From contig NZ_KB902235.1 in the NCBI RefSeq assembly GCF_000379425.1, positions 1 to 64,000 on the forward strand: a DNA stretch of 64,000 bases. Reading direction: 5' to 3'. The stretch comes from Corynebacterium lubricantis DSM 45231. GTDB taxonomy: Bacteria > Actinomycetota > Actinomycetes > Mycobacteriales > Mycobacteriaceae. Every line of letters starts with the position of its first letter. Positions within the stretch are counted from its first letter, which is position 1. The translations under genes and the position numbers were made by a program. Below, piece by piece: positions 36,805 through 45,132 of the stretch. The notes below the pieces were generated by a model. It was not told where the DNA came from. It saw nothing but the letters and a program-made list of their open reading frames with translations, and did not search any database.

Positions 36805-39800
36805 CTAACGGAAGTCACGCGAACCTCGAGAGAGCACCTCGCTGAGCTCGAGTGGTTCTAACTTGTCCGCCACCACCGTTACCGCCCCGGTGGCGTTTTG
36901 CACGATGCCACGCACCACGAGCGCCTTCGATGTTCTGGCGAGGATGCGCTGGCGCTTCCATAAACCCGGAGAAATCATCACGTTGATCAGGCCGGTTTCG
37001 TCTTCCATACCCAAAAATGTCACCCCGGAGGCGGTCTGCGGGCGCTGGCGGTGCGTGATCACCCCACCGACGCGGATCCGCGAGCCGTCCTCGGCGTGGC
37101 GCAGCTCCTCCGCGGAGAGCACACCGCGCTGCGTGAGTGTCTCACGCACGAACGCGACCGGTTGGGTATCTGGGGTGACCCCCGTGGAGCTGACATCGGC
37201 GGCGAGTAGTTCCAGCGCCGTCATCCCCGGCAGCGCGGGCGCCTCGACGGTGGACAGGTTCGGCAGCATGCCCTCCTTCTCCGTCGCGGCTACTCCTGCT
37301 TGCCACAGGGCCTGCCTGCGATCCACACCGAAACACTCCAGCGCGCCAGCTTTCGCTAGGGCTTCGACGTGTTCCACGCTCAGGTCCGCCCGGCGCGATA
37401 GATCCGGGATCCCCTCATACGGTTGGTGCGCCTCGATGCGCTCGGCGGGTTTATCGCCTAGACCTGTGACCAAGTTGAGCCCCACCCGGATCGTTGCAGT
37501 ATCCAGCACGCGGGCCTCTTTCCCGGAATCATTCACACTGACAGGCAGGACCTTGACTCCGTGCCGCCGGGCATCCTGAATCAGCGACTGGGGTGAGTAG
37601 AACCCCATCGGTTGAGCACGCAGCAAACCCACGCAGAACTCCGCCGGGTGGTAGCACTTAAACCACGCGGAGAAGTACACGATGGACGCGAACGACTGGG
37701 AGTGCGATTCCGGGAACCCGTAGGCAGCAAAGGCCACCACCTTGTTCCACAACCGCAGCGCGGTCTCCTCATCGATCTGGTTGGTTGTCCAACATCCGTC
37801 GAAGAAACGCTGACGCAGGGCCTCCATTTTTGCCGGTGAGCGCTTGGAGCCCATCGCTCGTCGTAAAGCGTCTGCTTCCGTGCCCGAAAAGCCTGCCGCA
37901 TCCACGGCGATCTGCATGAGCTGCTCCTGGAACAGCGGGATGCCCAGCGTCTTGCCCAGGGATTTCTCCAGCACCGGATGGTCGTAGGTGACTTCCTCTT
38001 CCCCATTGCGGCGCCGCAGGTAGGGGTGCACCGAACCGCCCTGGATCGGGCCGGGCCGGATCAGCGCCACCTCGACGACGAGGTCGAAAAACGTCCGAGG
38101 CTTGAGCCGCGGCAGCGTAGAGAGCTGCGCGCGCGACTCCACCTGGAACACACCCACGGCATCGGCGCGACACAACATGTCGTAGACCGTGGAATCAGCC
38201 AGATCCAGCTCCCACAGCTCAACGCGCGTACCCGTGGTCTCTTCCACCAGATCGATCATGTGATGCAGCGCCTCGAGCATGCCCAAGCCCAACAGGTCGA
38301 ACTTGACCAGACCTGCCGAGGCACAATCATCCTTGTCCCATTGCACCACCGAGCGATCTTCCATGCGCGCCCACTCGGTGGGCACTACATCGGCGATCGG
38401 CCGGTCACAGATCACCATGCCACCGGAGTGAATACCCAGGTGACGAGGTTGGCCCTTGAACTCGGCGGCAAGCTCGGTGACCTTCTCCGGCGGGTCGCTC
38501 AATCCCTTCGCCCACGAGTCAATCGCGCCCTGGGGATACCCCAGGGCGCGTGCGGCATCGCGGATGGCGCCTTTCGTGCGATAGGTGATCACGTTGGCCA
38601 CCTGCGCCGCATTGTCGCGGCCGTGCTTGGTGTAGACGTACTGAATCACCTGTTCGCGGCGGCCGGATTCAATATCAATGTCGATATCGGGAGGCCCGTC
38701 GCGCTCTGGGGACAGGAAACGCTCGAACAACAAACCCGCGCTGATTGGCTCCGCGTTCGTGATGCCCAGGGCGAAACACACGGCGGAGTTCGCCGCCGAC
38801 CCGCGGCCCTGGCACAAGATGTTGTTCTCGTGGCAGAAATCCACCAGATCATTCACGATGAGGAAGTAACCCGGGAACGTGAGTTGTTCGATCACGCTGA
38901 GCTCATAGTCGATCTGCTTCATCGCCTTCTCCCGCACCTCGTGCGGGCGCGAGGCGTAGCGCACCTGACCGCGCTCGCGCACGAGGTACGTCAGCCAACT
39001 CATTTCATCGTGGCCCTCAGGCGTATCAAACCGCGGCAGATTCGGGGCGACAAGATCTAAGGTAAAAGCGCATTCGCGGGCAATGTCCACGGTGCGTTCA
39101 ATCTGGGCGCGACGCTCAGGCGCCATCTGCAGCATCCGCTCACCGGAGCGCAGCCAATTCGCGCCCATCGGGTGCAAGTGACCCTGGGCATGCGCCAGCG
39201 ACTGGCGTCTGCCCAGCGCACGCTTGGCCGCAGCCAGCCTGGAATGGCCCCGGGTGGCGGCGGCCGGTTGTGCCGTGAGGATGCTGGAAACATGTGGATA
39301 TTGATCTAATAACGCGTGGTGATCCGCATCTTCCGGGGTCATGGATACCTCGTACTCCAAAACCACTCTGTCTACCCCGAAAATTTCGACCACACGATCG
39401 ATTTCCTCCGCCCAGGGCCAGCCCACAAGCACGTAGCACTGCCCGCCCAGTTGCTCAGCAATCCCCTCTAACGGCGGGTAGCGCACCTCATCCTTTTCAC
39501 CTGTGACCATCCGCGCCTGAGTAATCAGGTGCGACAGGCGCTTATATCCGTCTATATTCCTGGCCAGCACGGGCAGCACCCGCTGCCCCACAGTTAGTTC
39601 CGCACCGAATACCGTCGGCAAATCCACCTTCGCCGCGGCCTCCGCAAACTTCACCGCGCCATAGAAACCATCACGGTCTAACAGCGCTAACGCTTCAATT
39701 CCTAACTCTTTCGCCCGAACAACGAGCTCTTCCGGTTCGCTCGCCCCGCCTAAAAAGCTATACGACGACACAGCGTGCAGCTCAGCAAACGAGACCGTTG

Positions 39801-39933
39801 CCTGCTGGGGCGAAGAAACATCTTCGAGATCAGGGGCAAGGTGGTCGACGGAAATTGGCGTGGGCGACGGGCGCCCCGACAAAATCCGCTCCAACCGCGA
39901 CCACGATAGCGGCGCGCCTCCATTAAATCTCAT
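36805..39933 (-). CDS. dnaE2: Error-prone DNA polymerase DnaE2
   Basis: DnaE2 is a C-family polymerase that performs translesion synthesis and induced mutagenesis with ImuA' and ImuB. The 1042 residues comprise an N-terminal PHP domain (about 50-300), the polymerase palm with CQGRGSAANSAVCFALGI and the metal-binding PDIDIDIE, the fingers, an HhH region (GLGDKPAERIEAH) and a C-terminal OB-fold (VGGVITHRQRPQTASGVTFL). It is smaller than replicative DnaE1, as is usual. A LexA-like box lies 21 bp before the ATG, so damage-inducible expression is likely. Confidence 0.95.
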   Translation of the reverse strand: MRFNGGAPLSWSRLERILSGRPSPTPISVDHLAPDLEDVSSPQQATVSFAELHAVSSYSFLGGASEPEELVVRAKELGIEALALLDRDGFYGAVKFAEAAAKVDLPTVFGAELTVGQRVLPVLARNIDGYKRLSHLITQARMVTGEKDEVRYPPLEGIAEQLGGQCYVLVGWPWAEEIDRVVEIFGVDRVVLEYEVSMTPEDADHHALLDQYPHVSSILTAQPAAATRGHSRLAAAKRALGRRQSLAHAQGHLHPMGANWLRSGERMLQMAPERRAQIERTVDIARECAFTLDLVAPNLPRFDTPEGHDEMSWLTYLVRERGQVRYASRPHEVREKAMKQIDYELSVIEQLTFPGYFLIVNDLVDFCHENNILCQGRGSAANSAVCFALGITNAEPISAGLLFERFLSPERDGPPDIDIDIESGRREQVIQYVYTKHGRDNAAQVANVITYRTKGAIRDAARALGYPQGAIDSWAKGLSDPPEKVTELAAEFKGQPRHLGIHSGGMVICDRPIADVVPTEWARMEDRSVVQWDKDDCASAGLVKFDLLGLGMLEALHHMIDLVEETTGTRVELWELDLADSTVYDMLCRADAVGVFQVESRAQLSTLPRLKPRTFFDLVVEVALIRPGPIQGGSVHPYLRRRNGEEEVTYDHPVLEKSLGKTLGIPLFQEQLMQIAVDAAGFSGTEADALRRAMGSKRSPAKMEALRQRFFDGCWTTNQIDEETALRLWNKVVAFAAYGFPESHSQSFASIVYFSAWFKCYHPAEFCVGLLRAQPMGFYSPQSLIQDARRHGVKVLPVSVNDSGKEARVLDTATIRVGLNLVTGLGDKPAERIEAHQPYEGIPDLSRRADLSVEHVEALAKAGALECFGVDRRQALWQAGVAATEKEGMLPNLSTVEAPALPGMTALELLAADVSSTGVTPDTQPVAFVRETLTQRGVLSAEELRHAEDGSRIRVGGVITHRQRPQTASGVTFLGMEDETGLINVMISPGLWKRQRILARTSKALVVRGIVQNATGAVTVVADKLEPLELSEVLSRGSRDFR

Positions 39934-39953
39934 GCGTTTTACGCTAGCACTAT

Positions 39954-39969
39954 TAGAACATATGTGCCA
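39954..39969. promoter_or_regulatory. LexA-like SOS box upstream of dnaE2
   Basis: TAGAACATATGTGCCA agrees with 13 of 16 positions of the palindrome TCGAACATATGTTCGA derived from the actinobacterial LexA consensus. It is placed just upstream of the dnaE2 ATG and about 105 bp before metQ. Confidence 0.6.
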
Positions 39970-40000
39970 TAGTGGGTTTATCGAAAAGGCCCAAAGCGAC

Positions 40001-40016
40001 TAGACTAAGCTGTCCA
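40001..40016. promoter_or_regulatory. McbR-type operator upstream of metQNI
   Basis: TAGAC-TAAGCT-GTCCA matches 9 of 10 fixed positions of TAGAC-N6-GTCTA. It lies 58 bp before the metQ ATG, in a position suited to repression of methionine uptake. Confidence 0.65.
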
Positions 40017-40073
40017 GAAAGTGCTAGGTTATTGCCCATCACTTCCATTCCATCTACCTACAGGGAGAATACG

Positions 40074-40958
40074 ATGCGTTTGACCCGTTTTGTCGCAACC
40101 GCTGCGGCAGCAACCATCGCAGCTACCGGCCTCGTGGCATGCTCCAATGATTCATCCACTGACGGCGCGTCCGGTGACGGCGATACCACCATCAAGATCG
40201 GCACCACCGATGCCGATCAGCAGGCTTGGTCCGTCTTTTCCGATCTAGCTGCAGAAGAAGGCATCACCCTAGAGATCATTCCTTTCTCTGACTACGCACC
40301 GGTCAATGAGGCACTCGCACAGGGCGAGCTGGACGTGAACAAGTTCCAGCACATCAAGTACCTTGCGGAATACAACGTCGGCTCCGGCGAGGACCTCAAG
40401 GTTGTGGGCTCCACCGAGATCTACCCGCTGGCTCTGTTCTGGAAGGACCACACCTCCCTCGACGGCATTGAGGGCCAGGACGTTGCCATCCCGAACGACC
40501 CATCTAACCAGGGTCGCGCCATCAACGTACTCGTCCAGGCCGGCCTGGTCACCTTGGCTGAAGAAGATCTGACCGATCCAACCCCAGCTGACATCGACAC
40601 TGAGGCTTCCAAGGTCAACGTCACCCCGATTGATGCAGCGCAGACCCCCACCGTGTTCGAGGAAGGCCGCCCGTCCATCATCAACAACTCCTGGCTCGGT
40701 CGCGCTGGCATCACCCCAGAAGAAGCAGTCTTCGAGGACGATCCAAATTCCACCCAGGCAGAGCCATACATCAACGTCTTTGCCTCCCGTGCAGAAGACA
40801 TCAGCGACCCAACCCTGAACAAGCTGGTCGAGCTGTGGCACTCCCCTGAGGTCACCGAGGCAGTTGCACAAGACTCCGAGGGCACCGCAGTCCAGGTCAC
40901 CCGCGACCAGGCTGAGCTCAATGACGTCCTGGCTCGCCTCGAGGAGGAGTCAAAGTAG
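40074..40958 (+). CDS. metQ: Methionine ABC transporter, substrate-binding lipoprotein
   Basis: The 294-residue protein belongs to the NlpA/MetQ family. A signal peptide ends in the lipobox LVACSND, so Cys24 should be lipidated and the protein anchored outside the membrane. The mature part starts with IKIGTTDADQQAW, typical of MetQ, and includes GELDVNKFQHIKYL. The ATG at 40074 has CAGGGAG before it. It is the first gene of metQ-metN-metI; its TAG overlaps the GTG of metN by one base. Confidence 0.95.
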   Translation: MRLTRFVATAAAATIAATGLVACSNDSSTDGASGDGDTTIKIGTTDADQQAWSVFSDLAAEEGITLEIIPFSDYAPVNEALAQGELDVNKFQHIKYLAEYNVGSGEDLKVVGSTEIYPLALFWKDHTSLDGIEGQDVAIPNDPSNQGRAINVLVQAGLVTLAEEDLTDPTPADIDTEASKVNVTPIDAAQTPTVFEEGRPSIINNSWLGRAGITPEEAVFEDDPNSTQAEPYINVFASRAEDISDPTLNKLVELWHSPEVTEAVAQDSEGTAVQVTRDQAELNDVLARLEEESK

Positions 40959-41986
40959 TGAGCTCTACCGGCACCCGGATCGAATTCCGGGACATCACGA
41001 AGGTGTTCACCTCCGGATCCAGCGAGGTCCGGGCACTCGATAATATCAATCTCACTGTCGAACCAGGCGAAATCTTAGGTGTCATCGGTTACTCCGGTGC
41101 TGGTAAGTCCACACTGGTTCGGCTCATCAACGGGCTGGACACCCCTACTTCTGGTGAACTCTTGCTCGATGGCACCGACATCGTCGGCATGCCCGAGTCC
41201 AAGCTGCGCACCATGCGCCGTAATATCGGCATGATTTTCCAACAGTTCAACTTGTTCTCTTCGCGCAGCGCGGCGGGCAATATCGAATACCCGCTCAAAC
41301 TCGCGGGAATGGAAAAGCAACAGCGCAAGGCCCGCGTCGCCGACCTCCTTGAGTTCGTCGGCCTCGCGGATAAAGGCAAGAGCTACCCCGAGCAGCTCTC
41401 CGGTGGCCAGAAGCAGCGCGTCGGCATCGCCCGCGCGCTGGCGACGGATCCCACCTTGTTGCTTGCCGACGAGGCCACCAGCGCCCTTGACCCGGAGACC
41501 ACCCAAGAAGTCCTGTCGCTGTTGCGTCGCGTCAATCAGGAACTGGGGTTGACCATCGTGGTCATTACCCACGAGATGGACGTCGTGCGCTCCATCGCCG
41601 ACAAGGTTGCGGTGATGGAAAATGGCCACATCGTGGAATATGGCAGCGTCTACGAGGTGTTTTCTGATCCGCAGACCCATGTGGCGCAGCGGTTCGTGTC
41701 ATCCTCTCTGCGCAATACCCCCGACCAAGTCGAGGCAGAAGACCTGCTCACGCACGACGGTCGCCTCTTTACCATTGACCTGACGGAAGACTCCGGTTTC
41801 TTCGAAGCAGCCTCCGATCTCAAGGCACACGGTGGCACGATTTCGATCGTGCACGGTGGTGTGACCACACTGCAGCACCACTCCTTCGGCAAGATGACGG
41901 TCCGCCTCGGCGGCGATGGAACCGCCGTGCAACAGTTCTACACCACGCTGCAGAAAACCACCGATATCCAGGAGATTATGCGATGA
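40958..41986 (+). CDS. metN: Methionine ABC transporter, ATP-binding protein
   Basis: The 342-residue ATPase has Walker A GYSGAGKSTL, Q-loop FQQFNLFSSRS, signature LSGGQKQRVG and Walker B TLLLADEATSALD. The C-terminal 100 residues form the NIL regulatory domain that binds methionine and inhibits transport in homologues. The GTG start overlaps the metQ stop and its own stop overlaps the metI ATG, showing tight coupling. Confidence 0.96.
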   Translation: MSSTGTRIEFRDITKVFTSGSSEVRALDNINLTVEPGEILGVIGYSGAGKSTLVRLINGLDTPTSGELLLDGTDIVGMPESKLRTMRRNIGMIFQQFNLFSSRSAAGNIEYPLKLAGMEKQQRKARVADLLEFVGLADKGKSYPEQLSGGQKQRVGIARALATDPTLLLADEATSALDPETTQEVLSLLRRVNQELGLTIVVITHEMDVVRSIADKVAVMENGHIVEYGSVYEVFSDPQTHVAQRFVSSSLRNTPDQVEAEDLLTHDGRLFTIDLTEDSGFFEAASDLKAHGGTISIVHGGVTTLQHHSFGKMTVRLGGDGTAVQQFYTTLQKTTDIQEIMR

Positions 41987-42663
41987 ACGAAATGATCTTA
42001 GCTGAACCCAACTGGGAACGTTTGCAGCCAGTGTTCATCGAGGCGATCGGTGACACCCTCTACATGGTGGCCATCACCATGGTCGTCGGCGGTTTCTTCG
42101 GCCTGCTATTGGGTGTGCTGCTGTATACCACTCGTCCGAGCGGAATCTTAAAGAATTCCTTCGTGTATTGGACCATCAATATCCTGGTCAACTTCTTCCG
42201 CCCGATCCCGTTTATCATCATGATCGCCATGATGTACCCGATCACGGTGGCGGTCGTGGGTACGTCTATTGGTACCAATGCCGCGACCTTCGTGATGTGT
42301 TTCGCCGCAACATTTACGGTGGCGCGCATTGTCGAGCAGAACCTCGTCGCCATTGACCCCGGGGTCATTGAGGCTGCCCGGTCTATGGGTGCCGGCCCGT
42401 GGAAAATCATCACGTCGGTGATCCTTCCCGAGGCACTCGGCCCGTTGATCCTGGGCTACACCTTCATCTTCATCGCGGTGATCGACATGTCCGCAATGTC
42501 GGGCTACATCGGCGGTGGCGGCCTGGGTGACTTCGCTATTGTCTACGGCTACCGTTCCTTTGAACCGCAGGTCACCTTCGCCGCCGTGATCGTCATCGTG
42601 ATCATCGTGCAGCTCGCCCAGTTCCTGGGCAACTGGCTGTCCAAGAAGGTCATGCGCCGCTAG
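41983..42663 (+). CDS. metI: Methionine ABC transporter, permease
   Basis: The 226-residue permease has five hydrophobic helices and the conserved cytoplasmic EAARSMGAGPWKIITSVILP loop (EAA motif) that contacts MetN. Length and sequence match MetI. It closes the metQNI operon. A short perfect inverted repeat lies 3 bp after its stop. Confidence 0.95.
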   Translation: MNEMILAEPNWERLQPVFIEAIGDTLYMVAITMVVGGFFGLLLGVLLYTTRPSGILKNSFVYWTINILVNFFRPIPFIIMIAMMYPITVAVVGTSIGTNAATFVMCFAATFTVARIVEQNLVAIDPGVIEAARSMGAGPWKIITSVILPEALGPLILGYTFIFIAVIDMSAMSGYIGGGGLGDFAIVYGYRSFEPQVTFAAVIVIVIIVQLAQFLGNWLSKKVMRR

Positions 42664-42665
42664 AA

Positions 42666-42683
42666 AACTTCGGCAAAGAAGTT
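42666..42683. repeat. Short perfect inverted repeat after metI
   Basis: AACTTC and GAAGTT flank a GGCAAA spacer. It may be a weak terminator for metQNI, or part of the control region of the HAD gene that starts 13 bp later. No T-tract follows. Confidence 0.4.
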
Positions 42684-42695
42684 ACACTGACACGC

Positions 42696-43472
42696 ATGAC
42701 CGTGAAAGTTGCTGCCTTTGACATCGATGGAACATTGCGCCGCGGCGGTGACATCGCCGCCAAGGACATCGCGGCAATAGATGCCTGGCGAAACGCCGGG
42801 CATCTTGCTATTTCCGCAACCGGGAGGTCGCGATCGTCGTTAAGCCGTGCACTTCACGGCATTGACATCTCCTTTGACTACAACGTGCTCTCCAACGGCG
42901 GAGCAGGAACAACGCGTGACGACGAGCTCCTGTTCGGTCACCCGATCGACTCGGACATGGTGCACGAAGCGGTCACCGAATTTCAGGACGTCGAGGGCAT
43001 CGCAGTCTACGGCACCACCTTCGGGCCCCGCGACGGGATCTTTACCAACAACACTGCGATCCCCGGTGTGGGAAGTTCCCTCGCGCAGGGCTTCATCCCG
43101 ATGACGCGGGCGGACATTACCGACCACCAATTCGGTGTGGTGCCTTTGTGGGTGCCCGATAACCCGGCGCTGCGGGTGGAATTGATCGAGCGGATTCACA
43201 CGCAGCTGCCGCATGCTACCTACACCACGAACCACGAGTTCGTGGACATCATCGCCCCGGGTGTGAATAAGGGCAAGGGCATCCTGCAGGTCATGGAGCT
43301 CGCGGGGATCGATTCCTTTGAGCTCTATACCTTTGGAGATTCATGGAATGATCTGCCGATGCACGAGGTGGCGCATCACTCGCACAGCTTCACTCTCTCC
43401 CCGGATGACGTGCAGCATGCCACGGATCACGTCATTGAACACGTCGCCGACGCGCTGCTGGAATACGTCTAA
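42696..43472 (+). CDS. HAD-superfamily hydrolase (Cof-type phosphatase)
   Basis: The 258-residue protein has the HAD nucleophile motif FDIDGTLRRGG at residues 8-18, motif II near ISATGRSRSS, a C2B-type cap, and motifs III/IV in NKGKGI...FGDSWNDLPMHE. Cof-type enzymes dephosphorylate sugar phosphates or flavin mononucleotide-like substrates in the cytosol. The substrate is unknown. It follows metI closely but has its own start region. Confidence 0.88.
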   Translation: MTVKVAAFDIDGTLRRGGDIAAKDIAAIDAWRNAGHLAISATGRSRSSLSRALHGIDISFDYNVLSNGGAGTTRDDELLFGHPIDSDMVHEAVTEFQDVEGIAVYGTTFGPRDGIFTNNTAIPGVGSSLAQGFIPMTRADITDHQFGVVPLWVPDNPALRVELIERIHTQLPHATYTTNHEFVDIIAPGVNKGKGILQVMELAGIDSFELYTFGDSWNDLPMHEVAHHSHSFTLSPDDVQHATDHVIEHVADALLEYV

Positions 43473-43475
43473 AAG

Positions 43476-44417
43476 CTAGTTAACTGCTTCCTCCACCGAG
43501 TCCACGTCCCAGACGTTACCCCGCTTCGGTTCTGCACCGCAGGAAGAAATGATCCCGTCGACGGTGCGCGAGGCGAGCGTGACCGCGAAGTTGCGCCCCG
43601 ATGCGGTATCAACCACGGTGAGTTTCGCCGACTTAGCATCCGCGGCAATTTCATCCGAAACCACGTCGAACTGTCCGTACTTCACGGGTTCGTGGGCAAG
43701 GGCGAGCTCGCTGGCCACTGCAAGTTCCGCAACCTGCGCCGTGGGGGTCAACGTGCCGCGCCCGCGGTTGCCTGCGATGAAGTAGGCGCCCTGCAAGGAG
43801 GCCTCAATCATCGATTCGGTGGCCTCGACGTTCATCCGCCCGAAGCTATATCCCCACGGCATCAACAGCATCGAGGGGGCGAATCGGTGGCCCTTCGTGT
43901 GCGAGGTTTCCCACACAATGTCGCCGTTTTCCGAGAACGGGTAGCGCTTCTCCAACTCGGTCACCAATGGACGACCCTTGATCGCACAGCAGGCATCGCG
44001 CTTGGCATGGGTGCAGATCAGCACGAGCGGGTGCGTGCGCTGCTCAAGGTTATTGCGTCCAGGCCCCGACAGATCCAGCTCCAGCAACTCCTCAGGGGAG
44101 CTGACGTGCGTGACCTCCATGATATTGTCCTCGGCGAAGACTAGGTAGAGGTGGTGGTCGGTGATCTGGCGTCGCTCCCGCGTCGGATGGCGAATCAACT
44201 GCAGGCTGGCCCCATACTTCTTCAGGTGAGCTTTAAGCCGAGCGGTGAATTCTTCCCCCAGCGTGCCTCCATCGAGCACGTCATGGCTCCAGCTCAATGG
44301 CCATTCGAAGATGACGTAGGTTCCTGCCTGCTTTGCCGTCCCGGGGAGAGGTTCTGGTGCTACGTCGGAACACCGCACGAGCGGTTGCTTCCCCTCTTGT
44401 GGTGCAGGCATGGTCAT
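43476..44417 (-). CDS. Sucrase/ferredoxin-like family protein
   Basis: The 313-residue protein belongs to the sucrase/ferredoxin-like family with a thioredoxin-like [2Fe-2S] ferredoxin core. VLICTHAKRDACCAIKGRPL carries the Cys motif and ETSHTKGHRFAPSMLLMPWG the conserved HTKGHRFA. An N-terminal CSDVAPEPLPGTA segment adds another Cys. A redox role is likely; the electron partner is unknown. The gene converges with the HAD gene with only 3 bp between stops. Confidence 0.83.
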   Translation of the reverse strand: MTMPAPQEGKQPLVRCSDVAPEPLPGTAKQAGTYVIFEWPLSWSHDVLDGGTLGEEFTARLKAHLKKYGASLQLIRHPTRERRQITDHHLYLVFAEDNIMEVTHVSSPEELLELDLSGPGRNNLEQRTHPLVLICTHAKRDACCAIKGRPLVTELEKRYPFSENGDIVWETSHTKGHRFAPSMLLMPWGYSFGRMNVEATESMIEASLQGAYFIAGNRGRGTLTPTAQVAELAVASELALAHEPVKYGQFDVVSDEIAADAKSAKLTVVDTASGRNFAVTLASRTVDGIISSCGAEPKRGNVWDVDSVEEAVN

Positions 44418-44543
44418 GCGCCCAGCCTAGTGCTTTTCTTCACAAGGCGGAAGTTGTTGACTTTACAACGTTTTGATTACCTTTTTGGTTTTTGTACCGT
44501 TCTGGTTTTCCATTTATGGGCATGAATATTACCCTTTGTATTC

Positions 44544-45122
44544 GTGTTTACGATTCGTCATTCCGCAGTCTGCGGCATCGCCCTCGTGGCAATGTTCGCA
44601 ACTTCGGCATGCGCGGGTGATGGAACAGTAGCAACCCAGGCCGTCAGCAGCCCCAGCAGTTCGAGCACGACCGCAGGCGTCATGCCTTTAGGCGATGCCA
44701 GCTTGACTGAGAAAACGCAGCGCCCGGAAGCCCCCAGCCAGCTGGTGGTGACCCATGTGCGCACGGGTGCGCACGATCATTTCGACCGGGTTGTTTTTGA
44801 CCTGGCTGGCAGCGGTCAACCCGGCTGGTACGTCGACTATGTCGATTCCCCTTCCCAACAGGCCTCTGGTTCTGCCGTCCCCGTCAAGGGCAAAGCGTTT
44901 TTGAACGTCAACATTGACGGGGTCGTCCCGGCTAAGGAACTGGGCATCCCAGACCCCCAGCTGCGTACCATCGCCGGAACCGGCTGCGTGGTCGAGGTCG
45001 TCAAGGCATCCAATGGTGGCGGCCGCGCTCAGTTCATTATTGGCGTTGATAAAGAGCACCCGTATTCGGTGGAAATGTTGGAGAATCCGCTGCGCCTCGT
45101 CGTGGATATCCACGCTAAGTAG
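44544..45122 (+). CDS. AMIN-like domain lipoprotein
   Basis: The GTG-started 192-residue protein begins with a signal peptide ending in a lipobox-like ATSACAGD, so a lipid-anchored surface protein is predicted. A Ser/Thr-rich spacer follows. Residues 65-190 form an AMIN-like beta domain (HFDRVVFDLAGSGQPGWYV and MLENPLRLVVDIHA), a fold associated with binding to peptidoglycan or cell-wall polymers. No catalytic domain is present. It ends 10 bp before the convergent imuB gene. Confidence 0.8.
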   Translation: MFTIRHSAVCGIALVAMFATSACAGDGTVATQAVSSPSSSSTTAGVMPLGDASLTEKTQRPEAPSQLVVTHVRTGAHDHFDRVVFDLAGSGQPGWYVDYVDSPSQQASGSAVPVKGKAFLNVNIDGVVPAKELGIPDPQLRTIAGTGCVVEVVKASNGGGRAQFIIGVDKEHPYSVEMLENPLRLVVDIHAK

Positions 45123-45132
45123 CACGCACCTT

